64,000 bases of DNA from Achromobacter sp. Root83 (GCF_001428845.1 NZ_LMIU01000022.1:372001-436000), one strand, 5' to 3'. Counted from the first letter of the stretch, positions 28,806 through 37,685 are shown. Numbers and translations: made by a program. The notes: generated from the sequence alone by a model not told the origin.

Positions 28806-29741
28806 ATGGACACTCCCCTCAAGAATCTCGCCATCATCGGCGCAGGCGCCATGGGCAGCGGCATCGCCGCGCTGTTCGCCTCGAAAGGACTCAACGTCGT
28901 CCTGATCGACCCGATGGAAGGCGCCCTCGAGCGGGCCCTGAAGACCATCGACCGCCAACTGAACGTCTACGCCCCCGGCAACGTCCAGGAAGCCATCCAG
29001 CGCATCCGCCTGGAACCCGGCCTTGAAGCCGCCGCCACCAGCGACCTCGTCATCGAAGCCGTCCCGGAAAACCTGGACCTCAAGCGCGGCATCTTCGCCA
29101 AGCTCGACTCCCTGTGCCCCGCGCACACCCTGTTTGCCACCAACACCTCCGGCCTGTCCATCAACGCCATCGCCAGCGCCGTCCTGCGCCGCGACCGCTT
29201 CGTCGGCACCCACTTCTTCACCCCCGCCGACGTCATCCCCCTGGTCGAAGTCGTCCGCAACGACGACACCTCCGAAGACACCGTCGCCCAGGTCATGGCC
29301 ACCCTGCGCCACGCCGGCAAGCGCCCCGTCCTCGTGCGCCAGGACATTCCCGGCTTCATCGCCAACCGCATCCAGCATGCGCTTGCCCGCGAAGCCATCT
29401 CCCTGCTGGAAAAAGGTGTAGCCAGCGCCGAAGACATCGACGAAGTCGTCAAATGGAGCCTAGGCATCCGCCTTGCCCTGTCCGGCCCGCTCGAACAGCG
29501 CGACATGAACGGCATCGACGTCCACTACGCCATCGCCAGCTACCTCTACAAAGACCTCGAAAACCGCACCGAACCGTCCGACCTGCTGAAAAGCAAAGTC
29601 GAAAACGGCCAGCTCGGCGCCAAGAGCGGCCAGGGCTTCTACACCTGGAGCCCCGAACGCCGCGAACGCGTCCTGCGCGAAAAAAGCGCCACGCTCGGCG
29701 AACTGGCTGCCTGGCTGAACAGCAAGGCCCCCGACTCCTGA
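28806..29741 (+). CDS. 3-hydroxyacyl-CoA dehydrogenase
   Basis: A 311-residue NAD-dependent enzyme. The N-terminal Rossmann fold has IIGAGAMGSGIA near residue 10. The Glu of VIEAVPE and the catalytic-type His of GTHFFTPADVIPLVEVV (near residue 140) are present, and the C-terminal domain has DIPGFIANRIQHAL. FadB/PaaH-type family members oxidise 3-hydroxyacyl-CoA. The neighbouring AtoE-like transporter suggests short-chain fatty acid or hydroxy-acid use. Confidence 0.9.
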   Translation: MDTPLKNLAIIGAGAMGSGIAALFASKGLNVVLIDPMEGALERALKTIDRQLNVYAPGNVQEAIQRIRLEPGLEAAATSDLVIEAVPENLDLKRGIFAKLDSLCPAHTLFATNTSGLSINAIASAVLRRDRFVGTHFFTPADVIPLVEVVRNDDTSEDTVAQVMATLRHAGKRPVLVRQDIPGFIANRIQHALAREAISLLEKGVASAEDIDEVVKWSLGIRLALSGPLEQRDMNGIDVHYAIASYLYKDLENRTEPSDLLKSKVENGQLGAKSGQGFYTWSPERRERVLREKSATLGELAAWLNSKAPDS

Positions 29742-29927
29742 ACCCAGGCCGCTTCGAAAGACCGTATTTGCAAAAGATAAGGCGCGGGGGCCACCGCCAA
29801 CCGCGCCATCGGGCCACGAGCCCAACCACACAAAGAAAACCAATCGTCCCACCCGCCCGCATCGCCACCCGATGCCCGGCAGCGCAAGACATCAGAGAAC
29901 CCGCCTACGGAGTTTGTTGGAGGCACC

Positions 29928-31268
29928 ATGAATAAACTAGCTTCATTCTTTACCGAGCTGATGCGCAAGTATCTGCCCGATCCCTTCGTCTTCGCGATCG
30001 CGCTCACCTTGCTCACCGTCCTGCTCGCCATGGGCATCGAAGGCCAGGGCATCGGCGACGTCACCCGCGCCTGGGGCAAGGGCTTCTGGAGCCTGCTGGC
30101 CTTCACGACCCAGATGGCCGTGATCCTCGCGATGGGCTACGTGCTGGCCACCGCGCCCCTCACCGACCGCCTGCTCAACCGCATCGTCAGCCACGTCCAC
30201 AAGCCGCACACCGCCATCATCGTGGCGACGCTCGTCGGCGGCGTCGGCAGCTACCTGAACTGGGGCTTTGGCCTGGTCATCGGCGGCATCGTCGCCAAGA
30301 AACTGGCCCTGAAGGTCAAGGGCGTGCACTACCCCCTGATCATCGCCGCCGCCTATAGCGGCTTCACCATGTACGGCCTGGGCCTGTCCGCCAGCATCCC
30401 GGTACTGGTCGCCACCCCCGGCCACCCCACCGCCAATCAGATGGGCACCATCCCGCTGTCGGAAACCATCTTCTCGATTCCCATGCTGATCACCAGCCTG
30501 GTCATCATCATCACGCTGCCGCTGCTCAACGCCTGGCTGCACCCCAAGAACGGCGAGAAGATCGTCGAAGTCGATCCGGACATCGACCGCGACGCCAAGG
30601 CGTCGAACGCCGCCGAAGACATGCTGGAAAAAGGCACCATCGCCTCCAAGCTCAACAACAGCCGCATCCTCAGCATGCTGATCGGCGCGCTGGGCGTGGC
30701 CTACGTGGTCTTCCACTTCATGGACGGCGGCTCGCTCGACCTGAACCTGATCAACTTCATCATCCTGTTCCTGGGCATCATCCTGCTGGGCACGCCGGCC
30801 GCCTACGTGGCCAAGCTGACCGAAGGCATCAAGACCATCTCCGGGATCATCCTGCAATACCCGTTCTACGCCGGCATCATGGCCATCATGGCCGCCTCGG
30901 GCCTGGTCACCACGATCTCGAAAGTGTTCGTCGACGTCGCCACGCCCGAAACGCTGCCGTTCTGGGGCCTCATCAGCTCGTTCGTCATCAACTTCTTCGC
31001 GCCGTCCGCCGGCGGCCACTGGGTCATCCAGGGTCCGTTCATGATCGACGCCGCCAAGGAAATCGGCAGCGCCTTGAACCAGACCACGATGGCCGTCATG
31101 CTGGGCAACGCCTGGAACGACCTGGTGCAGCCCTTCTGGATCCTGCCGGCGCTGGCCCTGTCCAAGCTCAAGCTGCGCGACGTGATGGGCTATACGGTCA
31201 TCATGATGCTGTGGGTCGGCGTGATCCACATCACCGCCGTGCTCGCCTGGGGCTATTTGACGCATTGA
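29928..31268 (+). CDS. Short-chain fatty acid transporter, AtoE family
   Basis: A 446-residue membrane protein with about 10-12 hydrophobic segments. The N-terminus (FFTELMRKYLPDPFVFAIAL) and NFFAPSAGGHWVIQGPF near residue 355 are characteristic of AtoE/short-chain fatty acid permeases. These carry acetoacetate and other C4-C6 acids. It follows the hydroxyacyl-CoA dehydrogenase by 186 nt, with a good GGAGG site (TTGGAGGCACC). The pair may form one operon. Confidence 0.9.
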   Translation: MNKLASFFTELMRKYLPDPFVFAIALTLLTVLLAMGIEGQGIGDVTRAWGKGFWSLLAFTTQMAVILAMGYVLATAPLTDRLLNRIVSHVHKPHTAIIVATLVGGVGSYLNWGFGLVIGGIVAKKLALKVKGVHYPLIIAAAYSGFTMYGLGLSASIPVLVATPGHPTANQMGTIPLSETIFSIPMLITSLVIIITLPLLNAWLHPKNGEKIVEVDPDIDRDAKASNAAEDMLEKGTIASKLNNSRILSMLIGALGVAYVVFHFMDGGSLDLNLINFIILFLGIILLGTPAAYVAKLTEGIKTISGIILQYPFYAGIMAIMAASGLVTTISKVFVDVATPETLPFWGLISSFVINFFAPSAGGHWVIQGPFMIDAAKEIGSALNQTTMAVMLGNAWNDLVQPFWILPALALSKLKLRDVMGYTVIMMLWVGVIHITAVLAWGYLTH

Positions 31269-31274
31269 TCAGTC

Positions 31275-31370
31275 CCCCCCCTACGCGCTGCGCGCGCCCC
31301 CCAAAGGGGGCGACACCTACAGACCGGCGGAGCCGGATCTGGTGGTGTCCCCGATCGGGGGGAGCTGGGA
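31275..31370. repeat. GC-rich Bordetella/Achromobacter-style intergenic repeat
   Basis: The gap between atoE-like and SDR genes carries short inverted pieces: CCCCCC-AAA-GGGGGC near 31295, CCGGCGGAGCCGG near 31323, and a CCCCGATCGGGG palindrome near 31350. It resembles the mosaic intergenic repeats common in this bacterial group. No function is evident. Confidence 0.45.
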
Positions 31371-31423
31371 GTGTTGTTGGGGCGGTGTTCTTTTGGGTAG
31401 TGTTTTTTTGAACGGAAATTGAT

Positions 31424-32152
31424 ATGAGCAAACCGACCGCATATCTCGTCACCGGCGGCAGCGCCGGGATCGGCGCCGCCATCATCCGCATGCTGCTGGA
31501 TACGGGCCACACCGTGGTCAACATCGACTACCGGCTGCCCGAGAATCCGCCGGCGGGACTGGTCTCGTATCAGGCCGATCTGACCGACGAAGCGCGCACG
31601 AAGGAAGTTGCCCGCGAAGTCACCAGCGCCTACAACATCGTGGGCCTGGTGAACAACGCCGGCGCGACCCGTCCCGGCACGGCCGACACGGCCACGCTGG
31701 CAGACCTGGACTATGTGGTGAACCTGCACCTGCGCACCGCGCTGATCCTGGTGCAGGCGGCGCTGCCCGCCATGCGCGAAGCGGGCTTCGGCCGCATCGT
31801 CAACATGTCGTCGCGCGCCGCGCTGGGCAAGCCGGACCGCGTGGTCTACTCGGCCACCAAGGCCGGCCTCGTGGGCCTGACCCGCACGCTGGCCATGGAG
31901 CTGGGCGGCGATGGCATCACCGTCAACGCCATCGGCCCCGGCCCCATCGCCACCGACCTCTTCACCAAGAGCAATCCGGCGGGCGCACCGCAGACCGAAC
32001 GCATCATCAACAGCATCGTCGTCAAGCGTCTGGGCACGCCCGAAGACGTGGCGCGCGCCGCCATGTTCTTCCTGTCGCCCGACAACGGCTTCGTCACCGG
32101 CCAGATGCTGTATGTCTGCGGCGGCACGACGCTCGGCGTCGCCCCTATCTGA
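31424..32152 (+). CDS. Short-chain dehydrogenase/reductase
   Basis: A 242-residue SDR with TGGSAGIG at residues 9-16, NNAG near residue 73 and YSATKAG near residue 144. The C-terminus VTGQMLYVCGGTTLG is shared closely with the SDR at 52437-53162, so the two are paralogues. It precedes, and is convergent with, the IclR gene of the beta-ketoadipate block. A role in an aromatic-derived ring alcohol oxidation is possible but unproven. Confidence 0.87.
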   Translation: MSKPTAYLVTGGSAGIGAAIIRMLLDTGHTVVNIDYRLPENPPAGLVSYQADLTDEARTKEVAREVTSAYNIVGLVNNAGATRPGTADTATLADLDYVVNLHLRTALILVQAALPAMREAGFGRIVNMSSRAALGKPDRVVYSATKAGLVGLTRTLAMELGGDGITVNAIGPGPIATDLFTKSNPAGAPQTERIINSIVVKRLGTPEDVARAAMFFLSPDNGFVTGQMLYVCGGTTLGVAPI

Positions 32153-32196
32153 GCCCGGCCGCCATGTCCGTCCTGCCCGACCTCGCCTTGCGCCGC

Positions 32197-32979
32197 CTAG
32201 CGGCGCAGCAGCGCGTGGTTGATCTGGTCGGCGGCGTGGCGCAACGGCGGCAGGAACGCCGCCAGCATGGCCTCGCGCGAAAAACGGTTTGCATGCCCGC
32301 TGACATTCATGGCCGCGATCACGCGGCCGCTGCGGTCCATGATCGGCACGGCAACCGATTGCAGGCCCGGCTCCAGCTCCTGCGCCACGCAGGCGTAGCC
32401 GTCCTCGCGCACGCCGGCCAGCACACGCTTGATCTCGGCGATGTCGGTGACGGTCTCCGCGGTGTAGGACTGGATCTGGCTCATCGCCAGCACCCGGTCC
32501 AGCTCGGCTTCCGGCAAGCCGGCCAGCAGCACGCGGCCCATCGACGTCACCCACGCCGGCAGCCGGCTGCCGACCGCCAGGTTGATCGTCATCACCTTAT
32601 GCGTGGACAGGCGCAGGATATAGACGATGTCCGCGCCTTCCAGCACGGACACGGAACACGACTCGCGCGTCTGCTCGGCCACTTCTTCCATGTAAGGCAA
32701 CGCCAGGTTCCACAGCGGCGTGCCCGACAGGTAGGCGTAGCCCAGCTCCAGGATGCGCGGCGTCAGCGCGAACTTGCGCTCGTCGACCGTCACGTAGCCC
32801 AGGTGTTCCAGCGTCAGCAGGATGCGGCGCGCGCCCGCGCGGGTCAGCCCCGTCACGGCGGCCACTTCGGACAGCGTCATCTGCGAACGGTCGGGGCCAA
32901 AGGCCCGGATCACGGACAGGCCGCGCGCAAAGGATTGCACGTAGCTGTCGCTGGGTTGCTGAGGATCTTGCTCGGCCAT
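32197..32979 (-). CDS. IclR-family regulator, PcaR/PobR-like
   Basis: A 260-residue protein. Residues about 14-75 are the IclR winged helix (QSFARGLSVIRAFG, MTLSEVAAVTGLTRAGARRIL). The rest is the GAF-like effector domain, ending FSREAMLAAFLPPLRHAADQI. This is the pattern of beta-ketoadipate regulators (PcaR, CatR-type IclR proteins). It is divergent from pcaIJ. ATG 32979 is chosen over the longer open frame because it gives the normal IclR length. It probably responds to 3-oxoadipate or muconate and acts at 33111-33144. Confidence 0.88.
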   Translation of the reverse strand: MAEQDPQQPSDSYVQSFARGLSVIRAFGPDRSQMTLSEVAAVTGLTRAGARRILLTLEHLGYVTVDERKFALTPRILELGYAYLSGTPLWNLALPYMEEVAEQTRESCSVSVLEGADIVYILRLSTHKVMTINLAVGSRLPAWVTSMGRVLLAGLPEAELDRVLAMSQIQSYTAETVTDIAEIKRVLAGVREDGYACVAQELEPGLQSVAVPIMDRSGRVIAAMNVSGHANRFSREAMLAAFLPPLRHAADQINHALLRR

Positions 32980-33005
32980 CCGTCTTCTGTACCCAAGAGT
33001 GAAAA

Positions 33006-33046
33006 GCTCGCCGCAGGCGAGCCGTCCGTTGCCCCTTTCGGGCAAC
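33006..33046. promoter_or_regulatory. Two consecutive perfect stem-loops in the iclR-type leader
   Basis: GCTCGCC-GCA-GGCGAGC (33006-33022) and GTTGCCC-CTTTC-GGGCAAC (33028-33046) lie within 70 nt of the iclR-type start, on the side that would be its 5' untranslated region. No T tract follows either. Confidence 0.45.
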
Positions 33047-33110
33047 GCCGAATGATGGAGAGTGCAGCGCGCGGGCATGCCTTGACGCCCTGCGGTCCCC
33101 ATGAAACGAT

Positions 33111-33144
33111 GTTCTTCAGAAGAACGGAAGTTCTAATGAAGAAC
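33111..33144. promoter_or_regulatory. Paired palindromic operators before pcaI
   Basis: GTTCTTCAGAAGAAC (33111-33125) is a perfect palindrome. GTTCTAATGAAGAAC (33130-33144) is a related imperfect one, centred 19 bp away. They lie between the divergent iclR-type gene and pcaI. PcaU/PobR-type IclR proteins bind sites made of GTTC-type half repeats, so this is the likely operator. Confidence 0.65.
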
Positions 33145-33176
33145 AAATTATGACACGCCACCTATGAGCGAACATC

Positions 33177-33866
33177 ATGATCTCTAAGCTTGTTGCAAGC
33201 GCGGCGGCCGCCCTGGCGGACGTACCCGACGGCGCCACCGTCATGATCGGCGGCTTCGGCACGGCCGGCCAGCCCATGGAACTGATAGACGCCCTGCTCG
33301 AGCAGGGCGCCAAGGACCTGGTCATCATCAACAACAACGCCGGCAACGGCACCACCGGCCTGGCCGCCCTGCTGGGCGCCAACCGCGTCCGCAAGATCAT
33401 CTGCTCGTTCCCGCGCCAGGCGGACTCGCAGATCTTCGACGGTCTGTACCGCAGCGGCAAGCTGGAACTGGAACTGGTGCCCCAGGGCAACCTGGCCGAG
33501 CGCATCCGCGCCGCCGGCGCCGGCATCGGCGCCTTCTTCACGCCCACCGGCTACGGCACGCCGCTGGCCGACGGCAAGGAAATCCGCGAAATCAACGGCC
33601 GCCACTACGTGCTGGAATATCCCCTGCACGCCGACTACGCGCTCATCAAGGCCGAGCGCGGCGACCGCTGGGGCAACCTGGTCTACCGCAAGACCGCCCG
33701 CAACTTCGGCCCCATCATGGCCAGCGCCGCGCGCGTCGCCGTGGCGCAGGTGCGTGAAGTCGTGGAACTGGGCGAACTCGACCCCGAAACCGTCGTCACC
33801 CCCGGCATCTTCGTCAAGCGCGTCGTGCAGATCGCAGCCCAGCCGGCCGCCAAGGAGCAGCAATGA
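33177..33866 (+). CDS. pcaI: 3-oxoadipate CoA-transferase subunit A
   Basis: A 229-residue alpha subunit of a class I CoA-transferase (VMIGGFGTAGQPMELIDALL near residue 21; NNAGNGTTGLAALL near residue 56). It transfers CoA from succinyl-CoA to 3-oxoadipate, the penultimate step of the beta-ketoadipate pathway. It overlaps pcaJ by ATGA. The pathway assignment rests on catC and pcaD just downstream. Confidence 0.92.
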   Translation: MISKLVASAAAALADVPDGATVMIGGFGTAGQPMELIDALLEQGAKDLVIINNNAGNGTTGLAALLGANRVRKIICSFPRQADSQIFDGLYRSGKLELELVPQGNLAERIRAAGAGIGAFFTPTGYGTPLADGKEIREINGRHYVLEYPLHADYALIKAERGDRWGNLVYRKTARNFGPIMASAARVAVAQVREVVELGELDPETVVTPGIFVKRVVQIAAQPAAKEQQ

Positions 33867-34507
33867 GCACCAAACTGACCCGCGACCAGATCGCCGCCCG
33901 CGTCGCGCAGGACATCCCCGAAGGCGCCTACGTCAACCTGGGCATCGGCCTGCCCACGCTCGTGGCCAACCATCTGCCGGCCGACCGCGAAGTCATCCTG
34001 CACACTGAAAACGGCATGCTGGGCATGGGCCCGGCACCCGCCAAGGGCCAGGAAGACTACGACCTGATCAACGCCGGCAAGCAGCCCGTGACCGAACAGC
34101 CCGGCTGCTCGTTCTTCCATCACGCCGACTCGTTCGCCATGATGCGCGGCGGCCACCTCGACATCTGCGTGCTGGGCGCCTTCCAGGTGTCGCAGCACGG
34201 CGACCTGGCCAACTGGCACACCGGCGCGCCCGACGCGATTCCCGCCGTGGGCGGCGCGATGGACCTGGCCATCGGCGCGAAAGACGTGTTCGTGATGATG
34301 GAACTGCAGACCCGCGAAGGCCAGAGCAAGCTGGTCGAGGCTTGCTCCTACCCCTTGACCGGCGTGCGCTGCGTATCGCGCGTGTACACGGACGTGGCGG
34401 TGTTCGACATCCGCGCCGATGGCGTGACGGTCACCGACATGTTCGGCGATACCACCGCCGACGAACTGCTGCGCCTGACCGGCCTGCCGCTGAAGTTTTC
34501 CGCTTAA
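33863..34507 (+). CDS. pcaJ: 3-oxoadipate CoA-transferase subunit B
   Basis: A 214-residue beta subunit. It carries NLGIGLPTLVANHL and the catalytic-Glu motif HTENGMLGMGP near residue 51. With PcaI it forms the active transferase. It is translationally coupled to pcaI and followed after 55 nt by catC. Confidence 0.92.
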   Translation: MSTKLTRDQIAARVAQDIPEGAYVNLGIGLPTLVANHLPADREVILHTENGMLGMGPAPAKGQEDYDLINAGKQPVTEQPGCSFFHHADSFAMMRGGHLDICVLGAFQVSQHGDLANWHTGAPDAIPAVGGAMDLAIGAKDVFVMMELQTREGQSKLVEACSYPLTGVRCVSRVYTDVAVFDIRADGVTVTDMFGDTTADELLRLTGLPLKFSA

Positions 34508-34562
34508 GTCCTTTGCCTATAAGCCCCCCGGCGCGCCGGGGCGGCATCATGGAGATTCCGTC

Positions 34563-34838
34563 ATGTTGTTCATGGTTCAAATGCAAGTCAATCTGCCCGT
34601 CGACATGCCCGCCGACCGCGCGGACAAACTGAAAGCCGACGAAAAAGCCCTGGCGCAGCAACTGCAGCGCGACGGCAAGTGGAAGGAACTGTGGCGCGTC
34701 GTCGGCCGCTATGCCAACGTCAGCATCTTCGACGTGGAAAGCAACGACGAACTGCACACACTGCTGTCGTCCCTGCCGCTGTTCCCGTACATGGACATCG
34801 AAGTCACCGCGCTGGCCCGCCACCCCTCGGCGATCTGA
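34563..34838 (+). CDS. catC: Muconolactone delta-isomerase
   Basis: A 91-residue protein of the small ferredoxin-like isomerase family (MLFMVQMQVNLP, ADEKALAQQLQRDGKW, WRVVGRYANVSIFDV). It converts muconolactone to 3-oxoadipate enol-lactone in the catechol branch. It is the expected size (about 92-96). A GGAG site lies upstream. catA and catB are not in the window. Confidence 0.93.
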   Translation: MLFMVQMQVNLPVDMPADRADKLKADEKALAQQLQRDGKWKELWRVVGRYANVSIFDVESNDELHTLLSSLPLFPYMDIEVTALARHPSAI

Positions 34839-34850
34839 CAGGAGCATCGC

Positions 34851-35147
34851 ATGCCTTACATCATCGAAACCTTCGACAAGCCCAACCACCAGGAAGTGCG
34901 CCAGCAACATCGCGCCGCCCACCTGGAATACCTGGACGCCAACAAGCAGCTCCTGCTGGCCTGCGGCGCCAAGCTGCAGGACGACGGCAAGGACGCCGGC
35001 GGCGGCCTGTACATCGTTGACCTGGATACGCGCGAAGCCGCGCAGCAGTTCATCGACGCCGACCCGTTCGCGCAAGCCAATCTCTTCGATCGCGTGACCA
35101 TCACGCGCTGGCGCAAGGCCTACCTCGACGGCGCCTGCCACCTGTAA
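34851..35147 (+). CDS. YciI-like small protein
   Basis: A 98-residue protein with the YciI/ferredoxin-like fold pattern: MPYIIETFDKPN, a central RAAHLEYLD with His, and GLYIVDLDTREAAQQFIDADPF. The active-site-like His-Asp pairing of YciI is plausible. It lies 12 nt after catC and before pcaD, so it likely acts on a lactone or muconate intermediate or protects the pathway. This is inference. Confidence 0.8.
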   Translation: MPYIIETFDKPNHQEVRQQHRAAHLEYLDANKQLLLACGAKLQDDGKDAGGGLYIVDLDTREAAQQFIDADPFAQANLFDRVTITRWRKAYLDGACHL

Positions 35148-35199
35148 TGCCCACGCGGCCGCCGTATGCGCGGCCGCGGCTTCATCCAAGGAATCCCAC

Positions 35200-35979
35200 A
35201 TGTCTTATGCCGAACTCAGCCAGGCACGGCTGTACTACGTCATCGATGGCCCCGCCGACGCGCCGGTGCTCGTGCTCTCCAATTCGCTGGGCACCTGCTC
35301 CGACATGTGGGCCCGCCAGATCCCCGAACTGAGCAAACATTTCCGCGTCCTGCGCTACGACACCCGCGGCCACGGCAAGTCCTCGATCCCCGAGGGCGAG
35401 TACACCTTCGAACAGCTTGGCAACGACGTGGCGGAACTGCTGGCGCACCTGGACATCAAGCGCGCGCACTTCTGCGGCCTGTCGATGGGCGGCCCCACCG
35501 GCCTCTGGCTGGCGTTGGCCCGTCCCGAACTGATCGGCAAGCTGGTCCTGTGCAACACGGCCGCGCGCATCGGCTCCGCCGAAGGCTGGAGCGCCCGCAT
35601 CGCCGCCGTGGCGGACCAGACCCTGGAAAAGATGGCGCCCGCGCTGGTCGAGCGCTGGCTGACCGACGGCTACCGCGCCGCCGAACCCGGCCTGACGCAG
35701 GTGCTGATCGACATGCTCCGCCGCACGCCGGACGCGGGCTACTCGGGCAACTGCGCCGCGCTGCGCGACGCCGACTTCCGCGAACAGGTGTCGTCCATCA
35801 AGGCGCCCACGCTGGTCATCGGCAGCACGCACGATCTGGCCGCCACGCCCGCGCAAGGCCGCGAGCTGGCCGCCGCGATTCCCGGCGCGCGCTACGTCGA
35901 ACTGAACACCTCCCATATCTCCAACTGGGAGCAACCGGAAGCCTACACCCGCGCGCTCGTCGACTTTCTGACGGAGTAA
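35200..35979 (+). CDS. pcaD: 3-oxoadipate enol-lactonase
   Basis: A 259-residue alpha/beta hydrolase. The nucleophile elbow is GLSMGG near residue 94, and the acid and base residues are in VIGSTHDLAATP and NTSHISNWEQPE (His near residue 237). It hydrolyses 3-oxoadipate enol-lactone to 3-oxoadipate, feeding PcaIJ. The position between catC and the cyclase gene supports the call. Confidence 0.92.
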   Translation: MSYAELSQARLYYVIDGPADAPVLVLSNSLGTCSDMWARQIPELSKHFRVLRYDTRGHGKSSIPEGEYTFEQLGNDVAELLAHLDIKRAHFCGLSMGGPTGLWLALARPELIGKLVLCNTAARIGSAEGWSARIAAVADQTLEKMAPALVERWLTDGYRAAEPGLTQVLIDMLRRTPDAGYSGNCAALRDADFREQVSSIKAPTLVIGSTHDLAATPAQGRELAAAIPGARYVELNTSHISNWEQPEAYTRALVDFLTE

Positions 35980-35984
35980 GCCGC

Positions 35985-37025
35985 ATGCAACGCTGGAAGC
36001 ACCGGCCCGAAGGCTCCAATTGGGGCGACTTCGGGCCCGACGACCAACTCGGCCGCCTGAATCTCATCACCGAAGAACAGGTCCTGAAAGGCGCGCGCGA
36101 GATCCGCGCCGGCAAGACCTTCTGCCTGTCGCTGCCGCTGGACCTGCCCGGCGGCAACGTGCTGAACCCGCGGCGCCATCCGCCGCAGCTCAGCCCCACA
36201 AAGCTCAAGGACACGCCGTACCTGAACTTCCCGCTGAAGAACGTCAACCCCGATGCGGTGGACGTGCTGAGCGACGACCAGGTGCTGTTGTCCATGCAGT
36301 ATTCCACGCAGTGGGACGCGCTGGCGCACGTAGGCGCCCTGTTCGACGCCGATGGCGACGGCAAGCCCGAGCTGCGCTACTACAACGGCTTTCAGGCTGG
36401 CGTCGACGTGGTGGGCCCGGCCGACGGCGACCACACCGGCTGCGGCTGCAACAGCGGCGGCCCGTCGGCCGCGCTGAAGCTGGGCGTGGAAAACCTGGCC
36501 CAGAAGGGCATGCAGGGCCGCGGCGTGCTGGTGGACCTGTTCCGCCACTACGGCGCGGGCCGCACCCTGATCGGCCATGCCGAACTGATGCACGTGCTGG
36601 AAACGGACAAGATCGCGGTCGAACCCGGCGACATGCTGGTGCTGCGCACCGGCTACGCCGAGGCCGTCGTCGCCATGAACGGCACACCCGACCCCGATGT
36701 GCTCCACACCTACGGCGCCGCGCTGGACGGCACCGACGCGGCCCTGCTGCAATGGATCACGGACAGCGGCATCGCCGCCATCTGCGCCGACAACTACGCC
36801 GTGGAAGCCTATCCCGCCCGCGAAAAGACCGGCCCGCGCGCCATGCTGCCGTTGCACCACCACTGCCTGTTCAAGCTGGGCCTGCCGCTGGCCGAGCTCT
36901 GGTACCTGAAGGACCTGGCCGGCTTCCTGCACGCCAACGGCCGCCACCACTTCATGCTGACCGCGCCGCCGCTGCGGCTGCCGCATGCGATCGGTTCGCC
37001 GGTCACGCCCATCGCGACTGTGTAA
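35985..37025 (+). CDS. Cyclase-family (kynurenine-formamidase-like) protein with altered metal motif
   Basis: A 346-residue member of the cyclase family that includes metal-dependent formamidases and isatin hydrolase. The usual metal motif HxGTHxDxPxH appears as MQYSTQWDALAH near residue 105: the Asp and last His remain, but both early His positions are Gln. A second conserved patch is VLVDLFRHYG. It starts 5 nt after pcaD and ends at a strong terminator, so it belongs to the catabolic operon. The substrate is unknown. Confidence 0.78.
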   Translation: MQRWKHRPEGSNWGDFGPDDQLGRLNLITEEQVLKGAREIRAGKTFCLSLPLDLPGGNVLNPRRHPPQLSPTKLKDTPYLNFPLKNVNPDAVDVLSDDQVLLSMQYSTQWDALAHVGALFDADGDGKPELRYYNGFQAGVDVVGPADGDHTGCGCNSGGPSAALKLGVENLAQKGMQGRGVLVDLFRHYGAGRTLIGHAELMHVLETDKIAVEPGDMLVLRTGYAEAVVAMNGTPDPDVLHTYGAALDGTDAALLQWITDSGIAAICADNYAVEAYPAREKTGPRAMLPLHHHCLFKLGLPLAELWYLKDLAGFLHANGRHHFMLTAPPLRLPHAIGSPVTPIATV

Positions 37026-37046
37026 AAGCAGGTTTGCGATCAGGGC

Positions 37047-37082
37047 AAAAAAAAGCGCCAGACAACCGTCTGGCGCTTTTTT
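37047..37082. terminator. Bidirectional intrinsic terminator
   Basis: A 13-bp stem (37051-37063 with 37068-37080, loop AACC) is flanked by an A run (37047-37054) and a T run (37077-37082). It can end both the catabolic operon and the convergent PsiF-like gene. Confidence 0.92.
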
Positions 37083-37095
37083 CTTGCCGCAGCGT

Positions 37096-37416
37096 TCAGC
37101 CCTTCAAGCAGGTGCTCATGAACGTCTTGCGCAGGTCGCCGGTCAGCTTCTGCTCGCCGGCCTTGGCATTGCAGTCCTTCATCCTCTGCTGCTGCGGCGT
37201 CAATTGCTTGGCGGGCTCTTCGCCCTTCAGGCAGCTGCTCATGTAGGCCTTGCGGTCGTCGCCCTTCTTGCCTTCCGCGGACTTGTTGCAGTCCGCCATG
37301 CGCTGCTGCTGCGGCGTTGGCGTCTTGGCGGGAGCGGCGGGCGTCTGAGCGTGGGCGCCGGCAAAACATGCGGACAACAGGATGGCCGAGGCCAACTGGC
37401 TGGTACGGGAAAGCAT
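37096..37416 (-). CDS. PsiF-repeat exported protein
   Basis: A 106-residue protein with a signal peptide (MLSRTSQLASAILLSACFAG, cleaved after AHA). Two PsiF repeats of about 35 residues follow: QQRMADCNK to YMSSCLKG and QQRMKDCNAKA to FMSTCLKG, each with two Cys. The name comes from an E. coli phosphate-starvation gene; the function is unknown. ATG 37416 has a GGAGG-type site (GGGAGGAACTC). Confidence 0.85.
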   Translation of the reverse strand: MLSRTSQLASAILLSACFAGAHAQTPAAPAKTPTPQQQRMADCNKSAEGKKGDDRKAYMSSCLKGEEPAKQLTPQQQRMKDCNAKAGEQKLTGDLRKTFMSTCLKG

Positions 37417-37685
37417 GAGTTCCTCCCTTGAGCGCCCGCCGGCGTGGTGACACGCGCAAGGCCGGGCTGCACGATCCGCCGGCCAAGGCGCCGGCCAGGT
37501 CATCATCGAACAAACCGTACGGCTTCGCAATAACCGGCGCAACCTGTTACCCATTCATCCATCTGACCCGTTGTGCCCCGGCCTGGAAAGGAGTGAGATA
37601 GGCGTACCCCGCGATACGGGGTGAAGCAAACCCCGGGCGCCATCCGCAAAGCGCGTCCCCTGCGCCGGGGTTCGAGGAGAACACC

